DNA of 64,000 nt, taken from contig NC_092317.1 of the NCBI RefSeq assembly GCF_036785885.1, positions 8,744,501 to 8,808,500 of the forward strand. Reading direction: 5' to 3'. The notes under the pieces are model-generated. The model was not told where the DNA came from. It saw nothing but the letters and a program-made list of their open reading frames with translations, and made no database searches. Within the stretch, counting starts at the first letter, position 1. Every line of letters starts with the position of its first letter. Positions 28,944-40,293 of this stretch are shown here, in pieces. The position numbers and the translations under genes are program-made. The DNA comes from Coffea arabica (Eukaryota > Streptophyta > Magnoliopsida > Gentianales > Rubiaceae).

Positions 28944-31554
28944 GTTTGATGCATTTACTGTAAGAGTAACTCACTTTCTTTTTGGAGCTACGAATAACAA
29001 GTTGAGCAGAAAGGGATATCCGGGGTGTTCTGAAATTTGATTCCTCCGGATTGCCACCAGCCTTACGCCTGCCTGGTGCTAGCCTGCTAGGTTACTGGGT
29101 TACAGCCATAGAGGAAGTAGAAGAATAGCGCAATCATTTTGTCTTCGACAGCCAAACAGGGTCAAATTGAGAGATGAACTAACCCGTCATGTAATAGGTT
29201 TGCAATTGGAAAAGAAAATTCAAGTAGGGTTAATTACATTTTACCCCCTTAAAGCACCACTATTGCACTTTTTCCCCTAAACCCCAAATATACATACTTT
29301 TATCTTTAACTATGATTAAAAAAAAATCAATAGTCATTCTCTACTTACTTAATAAAATGTCCTATAAAAAAGGCCATGTTTCTTTGTCCCAAAAAATACA
29401 TATTTTAGTATTTTACCGCCTTAAAATCGGTCAAAACAAATATATATATAATAATTGATAATTTAGTTATGAAATGACAAGCAAAACTGTCACCAAATTA
29501 TGCAGAGATCTTTTTATCTTTTGGTGCAAAAAAAAAAAATCCAAGATACAACTTGGTCGATGCAATTCAAATTCTTCACCACCAATTGAGCAATGTCATT
29601 AAATCCGTTTTTTTTTTTTTGCACCATTTTTAAGAGATCTATTTTTGAAAAACTTGCCAATATTGGCATTATCGTAAAATTTCCTTAAATATACCCCAAA
29701 AGAGCAACTTTCCAAATAGAGCCATAAAAAAAGTGCACGTAGAAGACGACAAATAAGAATAAAAAATAAGAAAACAAAGAGTTGGTTCGGGAGTTCTGAA
29801 TGTAAAGTTAATCAATTTTTTTTTTGTTTAAAATTTTCTATTTTGTTATCATATTTTGTAAGTTTTGGACATTATGGCATCCGCTACATTAATTAATACC
29901 TTTTCTTTTTTATTTGGATGAATAAGTATTAACCTTTTAACTAAGTTAATAAGGAAAATAATAAGATACATTTTGACTATAATTCACCTCTGATTTTTAG
30001 ACACTTTCTGAACTTTTAAAATCCTTAGCCAAAGTTATGCAAATAGAATCTTTTTTTTTTTACCCAAAAAAAAAAAAGAATCCTTTTTTACAACATATTT
30101 CATCACTTCAGCTTCTTTCGTATTATTCTTCATTTGATTGATCCTGCCATTTTCTGAACATCTGCATAGCGAGACAAAAAAGTCCATTTGGATTGCAAAA
30201 AAGTGCTCGTAGCAGAGATTTACCAAACAGTAAGCCATGACAAAATGAGGCAAACATCTCTCCAAAAAAAAAAAAAAAAAGATTCTGAAATACACAAGCT
30301 CTAGTTCATGCAAATTCCAGAGAAAGGTCCATCAATTTTGTCAAACGTCAAAGACTGATCAAATGTTCATTCCCTTGAAATCCCATGAAGGAGACGGAGA
30401 AAAAAAAATGCAGCAATATCTCCTTAGTACAAGTTTATTTAAACATAATCGGAAGTTGAGAGTAAGGCACCTCAATTGTGAGGAGGCTCACCATAGATAA
30501 GACTTGGACAAGCCTGCCGAATAAAACTTTGGCCAGGGGATGTTTTGCTTGATCCAACATTTGGCTTCATTACATAGTCGCTGGTCTTTTCTTGTTTCTT
30601 GATTTTAATTTGTTTATTTTTTTTTTTAACTTAAGTTGGGTAATGATTACCTAACACAAATACCCAAACCGTCTAAAATATATGGATTCAGTGAAAAGGA
30701 TCAATTCAACGCAAGCACAACACATACAAAAGGTAGCACATCAGCACTTTGTCCAGAAATGTTGAACTTTTCCTTTTTCAGGCATATTTCAACAACAAAA
30801 AGGAACAACTCGCAATACCTTTACCTAGAAATACAGATGAAGAAATCCAATTCCTGCAGTAAAAGTTACCAAAGGCACCCTTGAAAACTCTCTTAGATTT
30901 TATAAAGTTTCTGATCCTAAGATTTCAGCCTCTAATATGTTAGCAATGCTTGAAGAAAATTCGTTTTGCAGAATTTGTTGTCCCAAATAATCTTGAGCTG
31001 CAATTCTGTATCAATCATCCTGAGCATTTTGAACCATGGTAGCGTCGAACTTTCCTTCAAAAGCATTTACTGGGTTTGCTTCAAGTAAACCAGAAGGAGA
31101 TTCCAATGACAATTTGCCCTTAATCTAAGATTTCTCAAAATCTGATTGTGGACTCATATGAAGTCTCCAACCCATTATCTCTAAGGGTTCCCTTTTCCAG
31201 GTGCAAACCCAAGCATTCAACATCCCTCCTAGAGTGTTTGTAGGTAGTGCCAGTAATATGTTATCATCAAAAGTTCATTGAAACTATCAATGGTTTTATC
31301 AAGCAAAAACTCATACTATCAAGTAAATCAAATGAACTTATTGGATAAACCAAACAATGCCACCATCAATTCTAGTAAGACATGCTCAAAGGAAAAGTCA
31401 CCATTGAAATTTTACTGGGTAATTACATGAATATACTGGAACTACATTAGGAGTTCTAAGCTAAAAAAGAAGAAAAAGGGGGCCTGAGGGGAGACTCAGA
31501 TGATCTTTAAAGAATATTAATTGCTTCAAAATCTTTCCTCTATGCATCTCCAAA
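28944..31554. other. intergenic between the two mTERF copies
   Basis: Upstream region of copy 1 and downstream region of copy 2. AT-rich. Contains a stretch starting GGGTTAATTACATTTTACCC (29227) that resembles common transposon-derived spacer, several A and T homopolymers and no gene I can support. Confidence 0.45.
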
Positions 31555-32807
31555 TCATACATCAAAAATCCCCATCTTTCCCTGATAAACATCACGGAGC
31601 TGTGGTACTTGCTTCTCATATGGAATGACAAATTTGCTCAAGAAGTACTTCTCACCAGGAATGAATATAGAATATAAACGCGTGTACCATCTAATGAAGC
31701 CCTTCAAGCGCAAAAGATGAATAACAGATCCCCTGGGGATAATCCTCTTGTCCAAACTCAAATGGAGAATAACAGGATATCGTGCAACTGTCTGCGAATT
31801 CAGACCCATTTTGTTAACAAGAAAGTCCATCATCCTACTGAGTTTTTGCTCTGAAATAAGCATACAGTTAGGATCCTTTCCATATGCATTTCGCACCAAA
31901 TCTTCAGACCAACCCCAACTCCTATACACTTCACAACACCGTTCCCAGTTTAATCTATTACGCATCCCAAACCGAGCATATAAAGCTAGCACAAAAGTTG
32001 ATTTCAGATGATCAAATCCCATATTCTTAACCTCATATACAACTTCCCTGAAACGATTATCATTTACCATTACGGCAGCGGGATGACGAGTCATTAATAA
32101 TCTAATGCATGATTCTCGAACTCCAAGTTCTCTTAGAACAGCAATATTGGAAGCAGGATTCTTTGTGGGGTCTTTAGAGAAGTAAACAGCACGCCATATT
32201 CTAGGAGAGGTAAGCCTATCATCTGTTCCATACATGCTCTTAAGGCAATGATAAAGAGGCAATATTTTATTCTTCAAGCTGCTTCTCAGTAGATTGTGAT
32301 TTGCTGAAAGATTTTTGGTTAACTCACTTCTTGAAACCCATATAGAGCTGAAAAATTCAATCTTGGGCAAAAGGATCTTCTCAGGATTGTAAAAGAGAAT
32401 CTGTGGTGCTGCTCCAACAAGTTTTGCTATGTGGGCTTTGCTGAATCCTTGATCTCTGAGGAACGCCAAAACTGCATTGGGCTTCTCAAGGGATTTGAAC
32501 GTTACTCTTTTAGATAGAAAATTAGCCCTTCTGCTGGCAACCCACATGAGTTAACAAGGTAAGGGACAATATAAGAATGTGAATATTCATCCAATGCAGA
32601 GTTTGCAGTTCTTGATTTCACACCATAACCTGAATCAATTGCTTCAGCAAGACTACAGAAGTTAGCACAACAATCATTTCTAGACCCCCTGGCAAAAATT
32701 GAGCTAGAAAGCAAATGACCTTTCTGAAGCAAAATAAAGCAGGCCGTAGGGATTTTAGCTGAAATCTTGATAGGAGAGAGCTTGTAGAACAGGTATGCAG
32801 ATAACAT
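31555..32807 (-). pseudogene. mTERF-family gene, copy 2, with one frameshift
   Basis: Closely related tandem paralogue of copy 1, alignable from the start codon at 32807 (MLSAYLFYKLSPIKISAKI) to the stop at 31555 (QLRDVYQGKMGIFDV versus ELRGVYQGKIGILDV in copy 1). One base is missing near 32530-32540: copy 1 has TTGTCAGAAGAAAAGGCC, copy 2 has TTGCCAGCAGAAGGGCT. The first 90 or so codons therefore run out of frame and stop after LPAEGLIFYLKE, while the remaining 330-codon frame is otherwise open with all mTERF repeats. Either a recent pseudogene or a sequence/assembly error. A downstream start would lack the import peptide. Confidence 0.8.
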
Positions 32808-33111
32808 GTTTGATGAATTTACGCATACAGCAACATGACCTCCGATGGGGCGATCAACAACATTAAATGCTGCAGGATATGAGGGTTACAGATTAGCCCT
32901 TCAAAACTCGTTTTCTGAAATTTCGATTCGTGAGGGCTCTAACAAATTTGCTTTCTTCGTCACAGCCAAATGGGAAGTGGAAAACAAATTTTGAAATGAA
33001 TAAACAAAACACAAACAGAGTAATACTTTGACATATAGTAATGGTATTGTCAAACATAAGCTAACGCTAGTGGTTTAAGCCACCCCCGATGTACGTGCAA
33101 TTATTACAAAA
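32808..33111. other. upstream region of mTERF copy 2
   Basis: Probable promoter/5' UTR of the minus-strand mTERF copy. Nothing else seen. Confidence 0.4.
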
Positions 33112-33300
33112 CATCCACTTGGATTAGCTGTTTTTGGAGGTATTTTTAAAAAATTTTATTACAACAGTGTATATAAAATTAATAAAATTTTTTTAAAATA
33201 TTTGATATATTAAATAGATGAGATGTTTTTTGAGTTACTGTATATTACTGTAATATTGTATTTGAAAAACTTATTTTTGAAAAAATGGCCAATCCAAACG
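33112..33300. mobile_element. MITE (TTTGGATTAGC type)
   Basis: Left ACTTGGATTAGCTGTTTTTG and right, reverse-complemented, CCGTTTGGATTGGCCATTTT are inverted repeats around an AT-rich core with ACTGTATATTACTGTAA. About 190 bp, non-coding. Directly abuts a second MITE. Confidence 0.55.
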
Positions 33301-33465
33301 GAGTGTTTGGATAAAGTATTATTTGAAATGTTATTTTAAATAATTACTGTAACACATTTTTGTAATGTGATGTATGTGAAATAAAAAAATAATTGAAAAT
33401 ATAAAATTATGAATTGAAAAATGTGTTTATGATATGTTTTGTGAAATAATTCAGCTATCCAAACA
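33301..33465. mobile_element. MITE (GTGTTTGGATA type)
   Basis: Left end GTGTTTGGATAAAG; reverse-complemented right end GTGTTTGGATAGCTG. Interior has TTACTGTAACACATTT and GTATGTGAAATAAAAAAATA. A relic of the same family lies near 61820-61900. Confidence 0.6.
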
Positions 33466-33975
33466 CTATTTTGGAAGTAAAAAAAAAAAGACAAAAAAAA
33501 TGATTTTTTGTTTTTGATGTAAATGAGAGGGTTTGAAACCCAAATCTCTCACTTAACACTCCTTTCCCCGGACTATTCAACCCATCATTTCCAAAAACAA
33601 AAAACAAAATGGGGGAGAAAGAAATGGTTATGAAGAGTAAAGCACCAAGAATCGAAAAAAGCAATCGAGATAATAAAGCTCTTTTTATGAATAATTAGAA
33701 AAAAAAAATATAGCCTCAATTTTATATACACTGTCAGCGCATACAGTTTATACACTATCATAGTTAAAAAATTAAATTTTAAATTTTAAATTAAAATTAA
33801 TTGTCATATATCGGAGAGTGATAGTGTCTACAGTGTCAATGCATAGAATATTAATCTAAAAATATAATGGTTTGCAGGTGTGAAAGGAGTAGTAAAAGTT
33901 GTTTAGATACCTGTATTAAATTTTAAGACTTATTGTTTTGGTGTTTTTAGGAATGTTATGCCCTTATAATTGACA
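33466..33975. other. AT-rich spacer before the NBS-LRR relic
   Basis: No gene seen. Contains short inverted repeats (TAAATTTTAAATTTTAAATT near 33772) and a CACTATCA/TGATAGTG-like pair (33745, 33819) that could be a decayed MITE. Confidence 0.35.
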
Positions 33976-34258
33976 GTATAAAAGAAAATTCAGAAAGCAA
34001 CCCCGATTGCTAACACCATAGCAAGTTTGCCACTGCATAGATTGAATTCAGGGAGAGATTCAACTGTCGTGCTTGGGTCTGCGTCTCTTCAAGCTACCAT
34101 CACAAAAAGATGCTAAGATCAATCATAAAGGAATTAAATACAATGGATCACAAGCTACTTGAAATGTTGGAAAAGATGGAAGAGGAAGACTTGGAACGAA
34201 GGCTCTATCAAGATCTACAAGACAAGTGTTATCTTGTGGTACTTGATGATGTGTGGAA

Positions 34259-35115
34259 TAGGGATGTAATCGAGCCAAATCAATACTCGAGCTCGACTCG
34301 ACTCATATGTACCTAGGTTCGAACTCGACTCGAGCTCGACCGAGTTCAAAAAATCAATACTCGAGGCTTGACCAAAGTTTGTAAAATCGGGATCCTACAT
34401 AGGATCGATTTTAGTTTCACAGGATCGGATCGTAGGATCGGATCGTAGAATCGTAAGATCCTACCAAAAGCTCTTAATTGCAATTAAAGGTTGCAATTCT
34501 TTGATAAATTACAAATATACCACAAATATTTTCATTTACTTGCAAAATGGAGCTTCGTATTTCACAAATTTACAAAAAAATTGTAGAATCGTACGATCCT
34601 ACCGATCCTGCTACGATTCTATGCGATCCTATAAAGATTAATATGATTTGCGACTCTGCATACGATCCGGATCGATTTTGGTTATCCGGATCGTAGGATC
34701 GTACGATCCTACGATCCGGATCGCGATTTTGACAACTATGGGCTTGACTAGAGGAACTCCCTTTAAGCTCGAAACTCGACTCGATAAGACTCGACCTTTA
34801 GGAAAGCCTTATCAAGTCGAATCTAATCAAGCTTCTTGACTCGACTCGGAAAATGTACACTTCTGCCCTTATGCAATTTTATTATAAAGAAGAGTATATT
34901 GTAAATTCAATATAAATTATACTCATAACGGTCATTTTATAATTATAATATATATATTATTTAAATACACCCCGACTCGACGAATAGCTTGACAAGCCAC
35001 GAGCCTCAAAATATTGGCTCGAAACTCGACTCAAATAACAATCGAGTAGCTCGAACTCGGTCAAACCGAGTTCAAGCCAAGCCACTCGCGAGTAGTTCGG
35101 CTCGCGTACATCCTA
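34259..35115. mobile_element. hAT element (857 bp including nested insert)
   Basis: Flanked by a perfect 8-bp duplication GTGTGGAA (34251-34258 and 35116-35123). Ends TAGGGATGTAATCGAGCC and, reverse-complemented, TAGGATGTACGCGAGCC. TAGGGATG-type ends and an 8-bp duplication are typical of Ac-like hAT transposons. The interior is full of CTCGACTCGAGCTCGA-type palindromes. No transposase, so non-autonomous. Inserted into the kinase-2 region of the NBS-LRR relic. Confidence 0.85.
34373..34740. mobile_element. second hAT-type MITE nested inside the first (368 bp)
   Basis: Flanked by a perfect 8-bp duplication GGCTTGAC (34365-34372 and 34741-34748). Ends CAAAGTTTGTAAAATCGGGA and, reverse-complemented, CATAGTTGTCAAAATCGCGA. 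The interior has many GGATCGTAGGATCG units and their complements and could fold into long hairpins. Non-coding. Its duplication lies wholly inside the outer element, so it arrived later. Confidence 0.85.
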
Positions 35116-35245
35116 GTGTGGAATGAAGAAGCGTGGGATTGTCTTGCCCACATCAAGTAGAGTGCTACTTACAAGTAGCATATTTCATCATCTGGTACTC
35201 CTTTACCATTATGCTACCTTATCCCCTGATTTTGCAACAACCATC

Positions 35246-36277
35246 ATATTGTCCTTTTTTTTTCCTTTTCTTTTTTATCCCTTTAGTGATCATGCTATTT
35301 TATGTGAGTGTCTATCTGATAGTATGACATCTTTTAGCAAAAGGGCTGTATAGCACCCAAAACATACTTGGAAAAAGCATACCAACCACCAACATACTGA
35401 GGCTATATATATAGCTAATATTATCAAGACATCAACAAGCCATGAAAAAGGTTGTGGTGAAACAAATCTCCATGTTACTATAAGAGTCCATTTTTAGAAT
35501 ACATCAATGTTACTGTTAGAGTACACAGAAAAATCATTTGAAAGGCTTAACAAACTAACAGAAAGGATTACAATTTTATCTGTAAGAGGCCTCTTTTACA
35601 AATCTTGATGTTCAATACTAACTGGCAAAACTGTTGAGAGAGCCTTTATGAAAAAACCAATACAAAGAATGGAGCCAGTTTCCAGGAATCGATTTCATTG
35701 GATATGCTGGCAAGAGTCTAACATACAGGCAAATCGAAACATGTCGGAAGGGGAAATTGCATTGTATTCGATAGCAAGTTCTGGTGATCCCCCATGCTTC
35801 ATTTTTGTCCAGCGATGGAAGAGGTTGACCTACATTAGTACACTTAGGGTATGAATGAATCATCACTATTAACAATGAAACATGACAATTTACATCAACA
35901 GATTGGAGCTAGTTACAAGGCAGATTACTAAGACAAGCACATCTAGATCATTATCAGTGTTGCAAACGGATGGCAGATGAGAAAATAATGAAATCTTAGT
36001 GAAAAAAAAACCAGCACTTAAAGTAGTCCCCATTTCCTGAAAACTATATACACTCTCTTACAGGTCAGCGGGTGAAAAGCCATTATGTAAATGATCCCAA
36101 ACATTCACTCATTCCTAGGCTCATAACCACTTTTCATCAAATTAAGCACCCCACAAGTTTTCAAAACAATATCGCAGACAGGTAAGACGCAAATAAACAA
36201 ACAAATAAGATAAATAACAAAGCACTGTATAAAAGCCTCAAGAGTCAAACAACCAAGGCAAACATAAGATATTACCA
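35246..36277. other. intergenic, NLR relic to zinc-finger gene
   Basis: Contains the 3' flank of the minus-strand zinc-finger gene (stop at 36278). No other gene or repeat recognised. Confidence 0.45.
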
Positions 36278-39200
36278 TTACGACGGCTTTGTTTTTCGTC
36301 CAATTTTTGAGATGCGCTTAAGTTCTTGGGTGCCCTTTCGCATTTCTCTGCAGAAAAAAGGTAACAATGTTTATGTAAATTGGAAATTCAGAGACATTTG
36401 GAAGTCAGAGGCTAGAAAGTGCACCTTTGGTACAAATAGACAATAAGGTAGAATATAGGGAGCAGCATCATTGTCAAGATCGAAATTGCTAAATAAAACA
36501 CGTTTGTGTGCTTCTGTACATAAAACATAGGAAAAAGTGTCACTGCAGGGGAAAGCAAAAGAATTGACACAAAATGATTAAAAAGATAAGCACTTCATGG
36601 AAAATGTTGTAACAAATTGCCAGTTACTATGAGTTGAAAGTAACACAATTCAATCCATGCAGATCTAACAACTAATAAAAATTCAAGTAACTAAGATAAC
36701 AGTCATTCAAAGGAATGTTCAGCTATCCTGGTTTGGCTTCTGAGCCTGTTTAAGGGCATGTCACACTAAGCAAAGGAGATCAACTCTATTTACAAATTAG
36801 CAGGAACTCTGAGCTCCACTCATTTAATCTAAGCTAGATAAATACCAATAAAAGCTTACCCTGCCCCCTCTAGAAAATGGCTTTTTTCCTCCAGAGCAGG
36901 TGTGAGCATCACAAAACTGGCGCAAAAATAAATCTACCAGAAAAACGAAATCAAGTTTGATGTCAAGAAAGAGTAAGCATACCAAATATTTTTTGCTTTC
37001 AACAAAGTACAGGATACGTACCATGAAGACGAGTTGCTGAGTGACCCTGATTTACCGGAAAACAACTGTCCGCAATACTCTGACATTAGAAACAACCAGA
37101 GGTCAAAAAGAGAGAACCACAGAAAGTAGAGCATAAGAGATGAGATACAAAAGCAACCTCACACAAATGACGATTCTTAGCAGCAGCTGCAGGATTGCAT
37201 TTGCTTTTACGGGGTTTTGAGTCCATCATGAGGTCACAATGCAATGCTCCACATACATCTGCCAAGCACTTTCCATTACTCTGAAATAGTTGGAAGCATA
37301 AGTTAAGAATTTTACCAGCCCTACCAAATACATATAGTAATTTGACATTGAAACTTAAACAACTAAATATAAGTGTGATAAAAGCGAACCACAAAAACTT
37401 AAGGATGGAATGGCAAAAATAGCATGATAGCTTCTGAATCACAAAATCTAATGTTACTTTCCTAGTCATGCTGCATCAAGTTGATGCCTAAATGAAAGAG
37501 GAAAAAGCAAAACCAAAGGCACAAGCTATAACACACCATAGGAACTGTAGCCATTTTTAATCAGGTAACTAGCATCTCCAGTGTAAGCATTATGTGAGCA
37601 AAATCACAAAAGAAATTTAATATATCTCTCGAAATGTTACAATCAAGCAACCTATCTTTAAAACTGTCAACCATATGGGTGAATAGAAAACTAAACAGCT
37701 CATTCAGAATACTGGGGGTCCTTACTCAAATATCATTGCATTTTATATTAACACATATTTAGTCAAATATCAACAAATTCAAACGCACACAAATATTACA
37801 ACTATGCCATTAGTGGCACTTTATCCTAAAAAAGTGGAAGAGCTTCTCCAAAATCAAGACGCAGGATGCAAAATTTCTCTCTTAAATTTTCCCCAAGAGA
37901 AAGTTGCCTTACTGCTTAATATAGCAGTTGAAATTTAATCAGTATAAGAGAGGTTGCAACCATTGGAATGCCAAACATGTAGTCCAAAATTTACAGAAAT
38001 GCAGATCGGAGTTTGTGGGAAGATGCTTGATGTAGGTACAAACCGATCAATGTGGACTGAAGTAATTGTTTTACCATGGCACTTACTTAAAGCAAATCAT
38101 AAAAACCAGCAAGAAAAAACTAAATGTAAATACAACTTTATTTTCATTTTATTTCTTACACGGATTTGTACACCGTTTGTTTGTTTCTTGAATATATCAC
38201 TTTTTGAAAGTTTACCTTTTGGCCACATACACACATTTTCAAAAACTTATACTTCTCCCCAGTTAAACTAACTTAGCACCCAAAAAAATCACTAAATGAC
38301 AGATTTGAGCAGTTGAGTTTGATAAATAAATGGCACATAAGAAGGACAAAGAACTGGAAGATAATTTTGAGACTCCAATGAAACCTGCAACTGGAATACA
38401 AATAATTAATAGAAGATTTTCAGAAACAAAGCATTTTTCTATGCAAATGTAAAATGCTAAACAATTTCTCTATTCAAATGTAAAATGGGTGCTAAGAATT
38501 CTACTTATTGAATTTGGTGTATTTTTTAACTCCGCAAACTCATTATGCTAACAGAAAGGTATATGCCCCAAGACTTCTAAATCAGAAAGACAGGATTATA
38601 ACTCAAAAACTAATAAATTTTAGAACTGTTACTGTAAGAACTATAGGGTAACAAAAAATTAGCTAATTCATCAATTAGCAGTCTGTAAAGTTGAGGTCTT
38701 GATGATTTAATTGAATATTTGCATTATGGATAACAGAAAGCACTTTGGCATACATTTAAAAGGTTGGAGTGCCTGTTGTCAAAATGCTGATCTAGATACT
38801 TTTCAGCTCGGAAGATTTTCTTACAGTACCCACAACGCCATTCATTTGCATCATAGTGTATCTTATGCTCCTCTTGATCTCTGAAAAGGTCATTGCTTGC
38901 ATTAAGTCTACACTGGCTTGACAGCTGGTACTTTTCTTTTTCCACAAATGGCATCAGATACTGCATAATAAAAGCAAGATAGTTATATCTAATGCTATCA
39001 GAATCGAGTATTTGATAAGGCAGAGTAACCTGGGTCAATCTACAATAAATATACCTGGTCAATAATATTCCATGCAGCACGACTTCTCTCTCTGGAACAA
39101 TGAACTTCATGGACAGGGGGGTCTTCTTGTTTAAGAGTTCTAAGTAACAAAAAGGGGGAAAACTGATAACCGCTATTATAACAGGAAAACCAATAAATAA

Positions 39201-40293
39201 TAAACTTAGCCTAAAACAAATGCCTAGAAGATATCTTGGGTGCAGGCCCCGGGGGGGAGGGGGGGGGGAATTCAAGTTGAATTCCTTCTTTCTGAAAAAT
39301 CATTCATATCACCAAATGCCAGCTTTTAACCTTTGAAAATAGCCGCAACACGAAGTAAACACATTATAATGTAAGTCTACTCAAGTAACTGAACAGCTTA
39401 CCTTGAACCAGGATTATCAGTGCCCTGTATCAGAAGTAACAAAAAGTTAATGAAGATGAATTGCACATTAAAAAAAAGGGACGTCTAAAATAAAGATTGA
39501 CTTAATGAATTAGAGCTATAGATGGATCAACGAATCCCTGATAAGTAAGATCAGCTACAAGAGAAAACTCAGTGCAAGAGGTTTCTCGTCCAAGGTTGGT
39601 TTACCGTTAGATCCAAAGAGGCTCTACTACAGCTTTACATGAATTCAAGATATATATAGACGAGGATACAAATATTACAGCCGCAATTGAGAAGTGAGGT
39701 ACTGAAAGAACAGCAAAAATCGAATCTTTTTCAGGCAAAGTTGAATTCTCAGCGTCTTAACCATAAAAGAAAACCTGGGGTTCCACCATTTGTTTCAAAT
39801 GAATATAAAAAACCATTGAATTTTCAACGCTACTTGTTCAAGTCAGTATACATGGTTGTTTTGCAAAATTCTTGCCAAAGAATTCAAAGAAAAACTAAAA
39901 AATCAAAAGGAAAACACCAATCCCTGATCATATTTCTTAAAAAACAGAACAGAAACGATGAGTTTTACGAAATTCAGAATCATGGAATTAAAAAACACAA
40001 TCAAGATTCAATTTTTCCTGCCATACTACCATTCTTGAGTGAGAGAAACAGCAGAACAAGTACCCCAACTTCAAATTCTTTGATACTCACTACCTTTATC
40101 AACTGAAACTGATAAAAAAAAATAATAATAAGAACTTGAAAGCGATGAAGCAAACCTGAAGATTTGGCTGAGAAAAAGCTGAGGAAACTGAACTGAGCCC
40201 AGATAACATTAGTAAATAAATGAATGGAATTACCAAGTGGGTAATTCTCTCATTATTAGTATATACCATTCCTGTTATTTTCTTCTTCCCCAT
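36278..40293 (-). CDS. secreted/membrane C2H2 zinc-finger protein of unknown function
   Basis: Nine exons join in frame (867 nt, 288 aa): 40156-40293, 39402-39424, 39055-39139, 38754-38960, 37158-37280, 37022-37079, 36860-36933, 36425-36513, 36278-36347. The ATG at 40293 is followed by a hydrophobic signal-anchor or signal peptide (LVIPFIYLLMLSGLSSVSSA). A single C2H2 finger follows: CGYCKKIFRAEKYLDQHFDN followed by RH, spaced C-x2-C-x12-H-x4-H. Then comes a conserved Cys-rich block (KCLADVCGALHCD, KCNPAAAAKNRHLCE, DSCFPVNQ, FCDAHTCSGGKKPFSRGG). A transmembrane segment (FYLAISILTMMLLPIFYLIV) precedes a basic tail (REMRKGTQELKRISKIGRKT). I know this as a conserved single-copy type of plant protein without an assigned role. 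A finger on the lumenal side of a membrane is unusual, and it may serve folding rather than DNA binding. Confidence 0.85.

Larger units (their letters stand above)
33976..35245 (+). pseudogene. NBS-LRR (CC-NBS-LRR type) resistance-gene relic
   Basis: A piece of an NB-ARC domain, interrupted by a transposon. Before the insertion (to 34258) one frame reads RFNCRAWVCVSSSY, then KKMLRSIIKELN and KCYLVVLDDVWN, which are the RNBS-A and kinase-2 (walker B) regions of plant disease-resistance NLRs. After the insertion the sequence resumes with VWNEEAWDCLA and, in another frame, SSRVLLTS, the RNBS-B motif. There is no P-loop in a usable frame, no GLPL, no MHD and no LRR. The relic is non-functional; host gene debris. 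Confidence 0.75.

Noticed and set aside
34110-34316. Open frame with LVVLDDVW as a possible working resistance gene
   Set aside because: Ends inside a transposon and lacks P-loop, GLPL, MHD and LRR, so it is a relic only.
36514-36542. Acceptor at 36543 for zinc-finger exon 8
   Set aside because: Would put TGA first in frame; the acceptor just before AAGCACACAAAC (exon 36425-36513) keeps the frame and the membrane segment.
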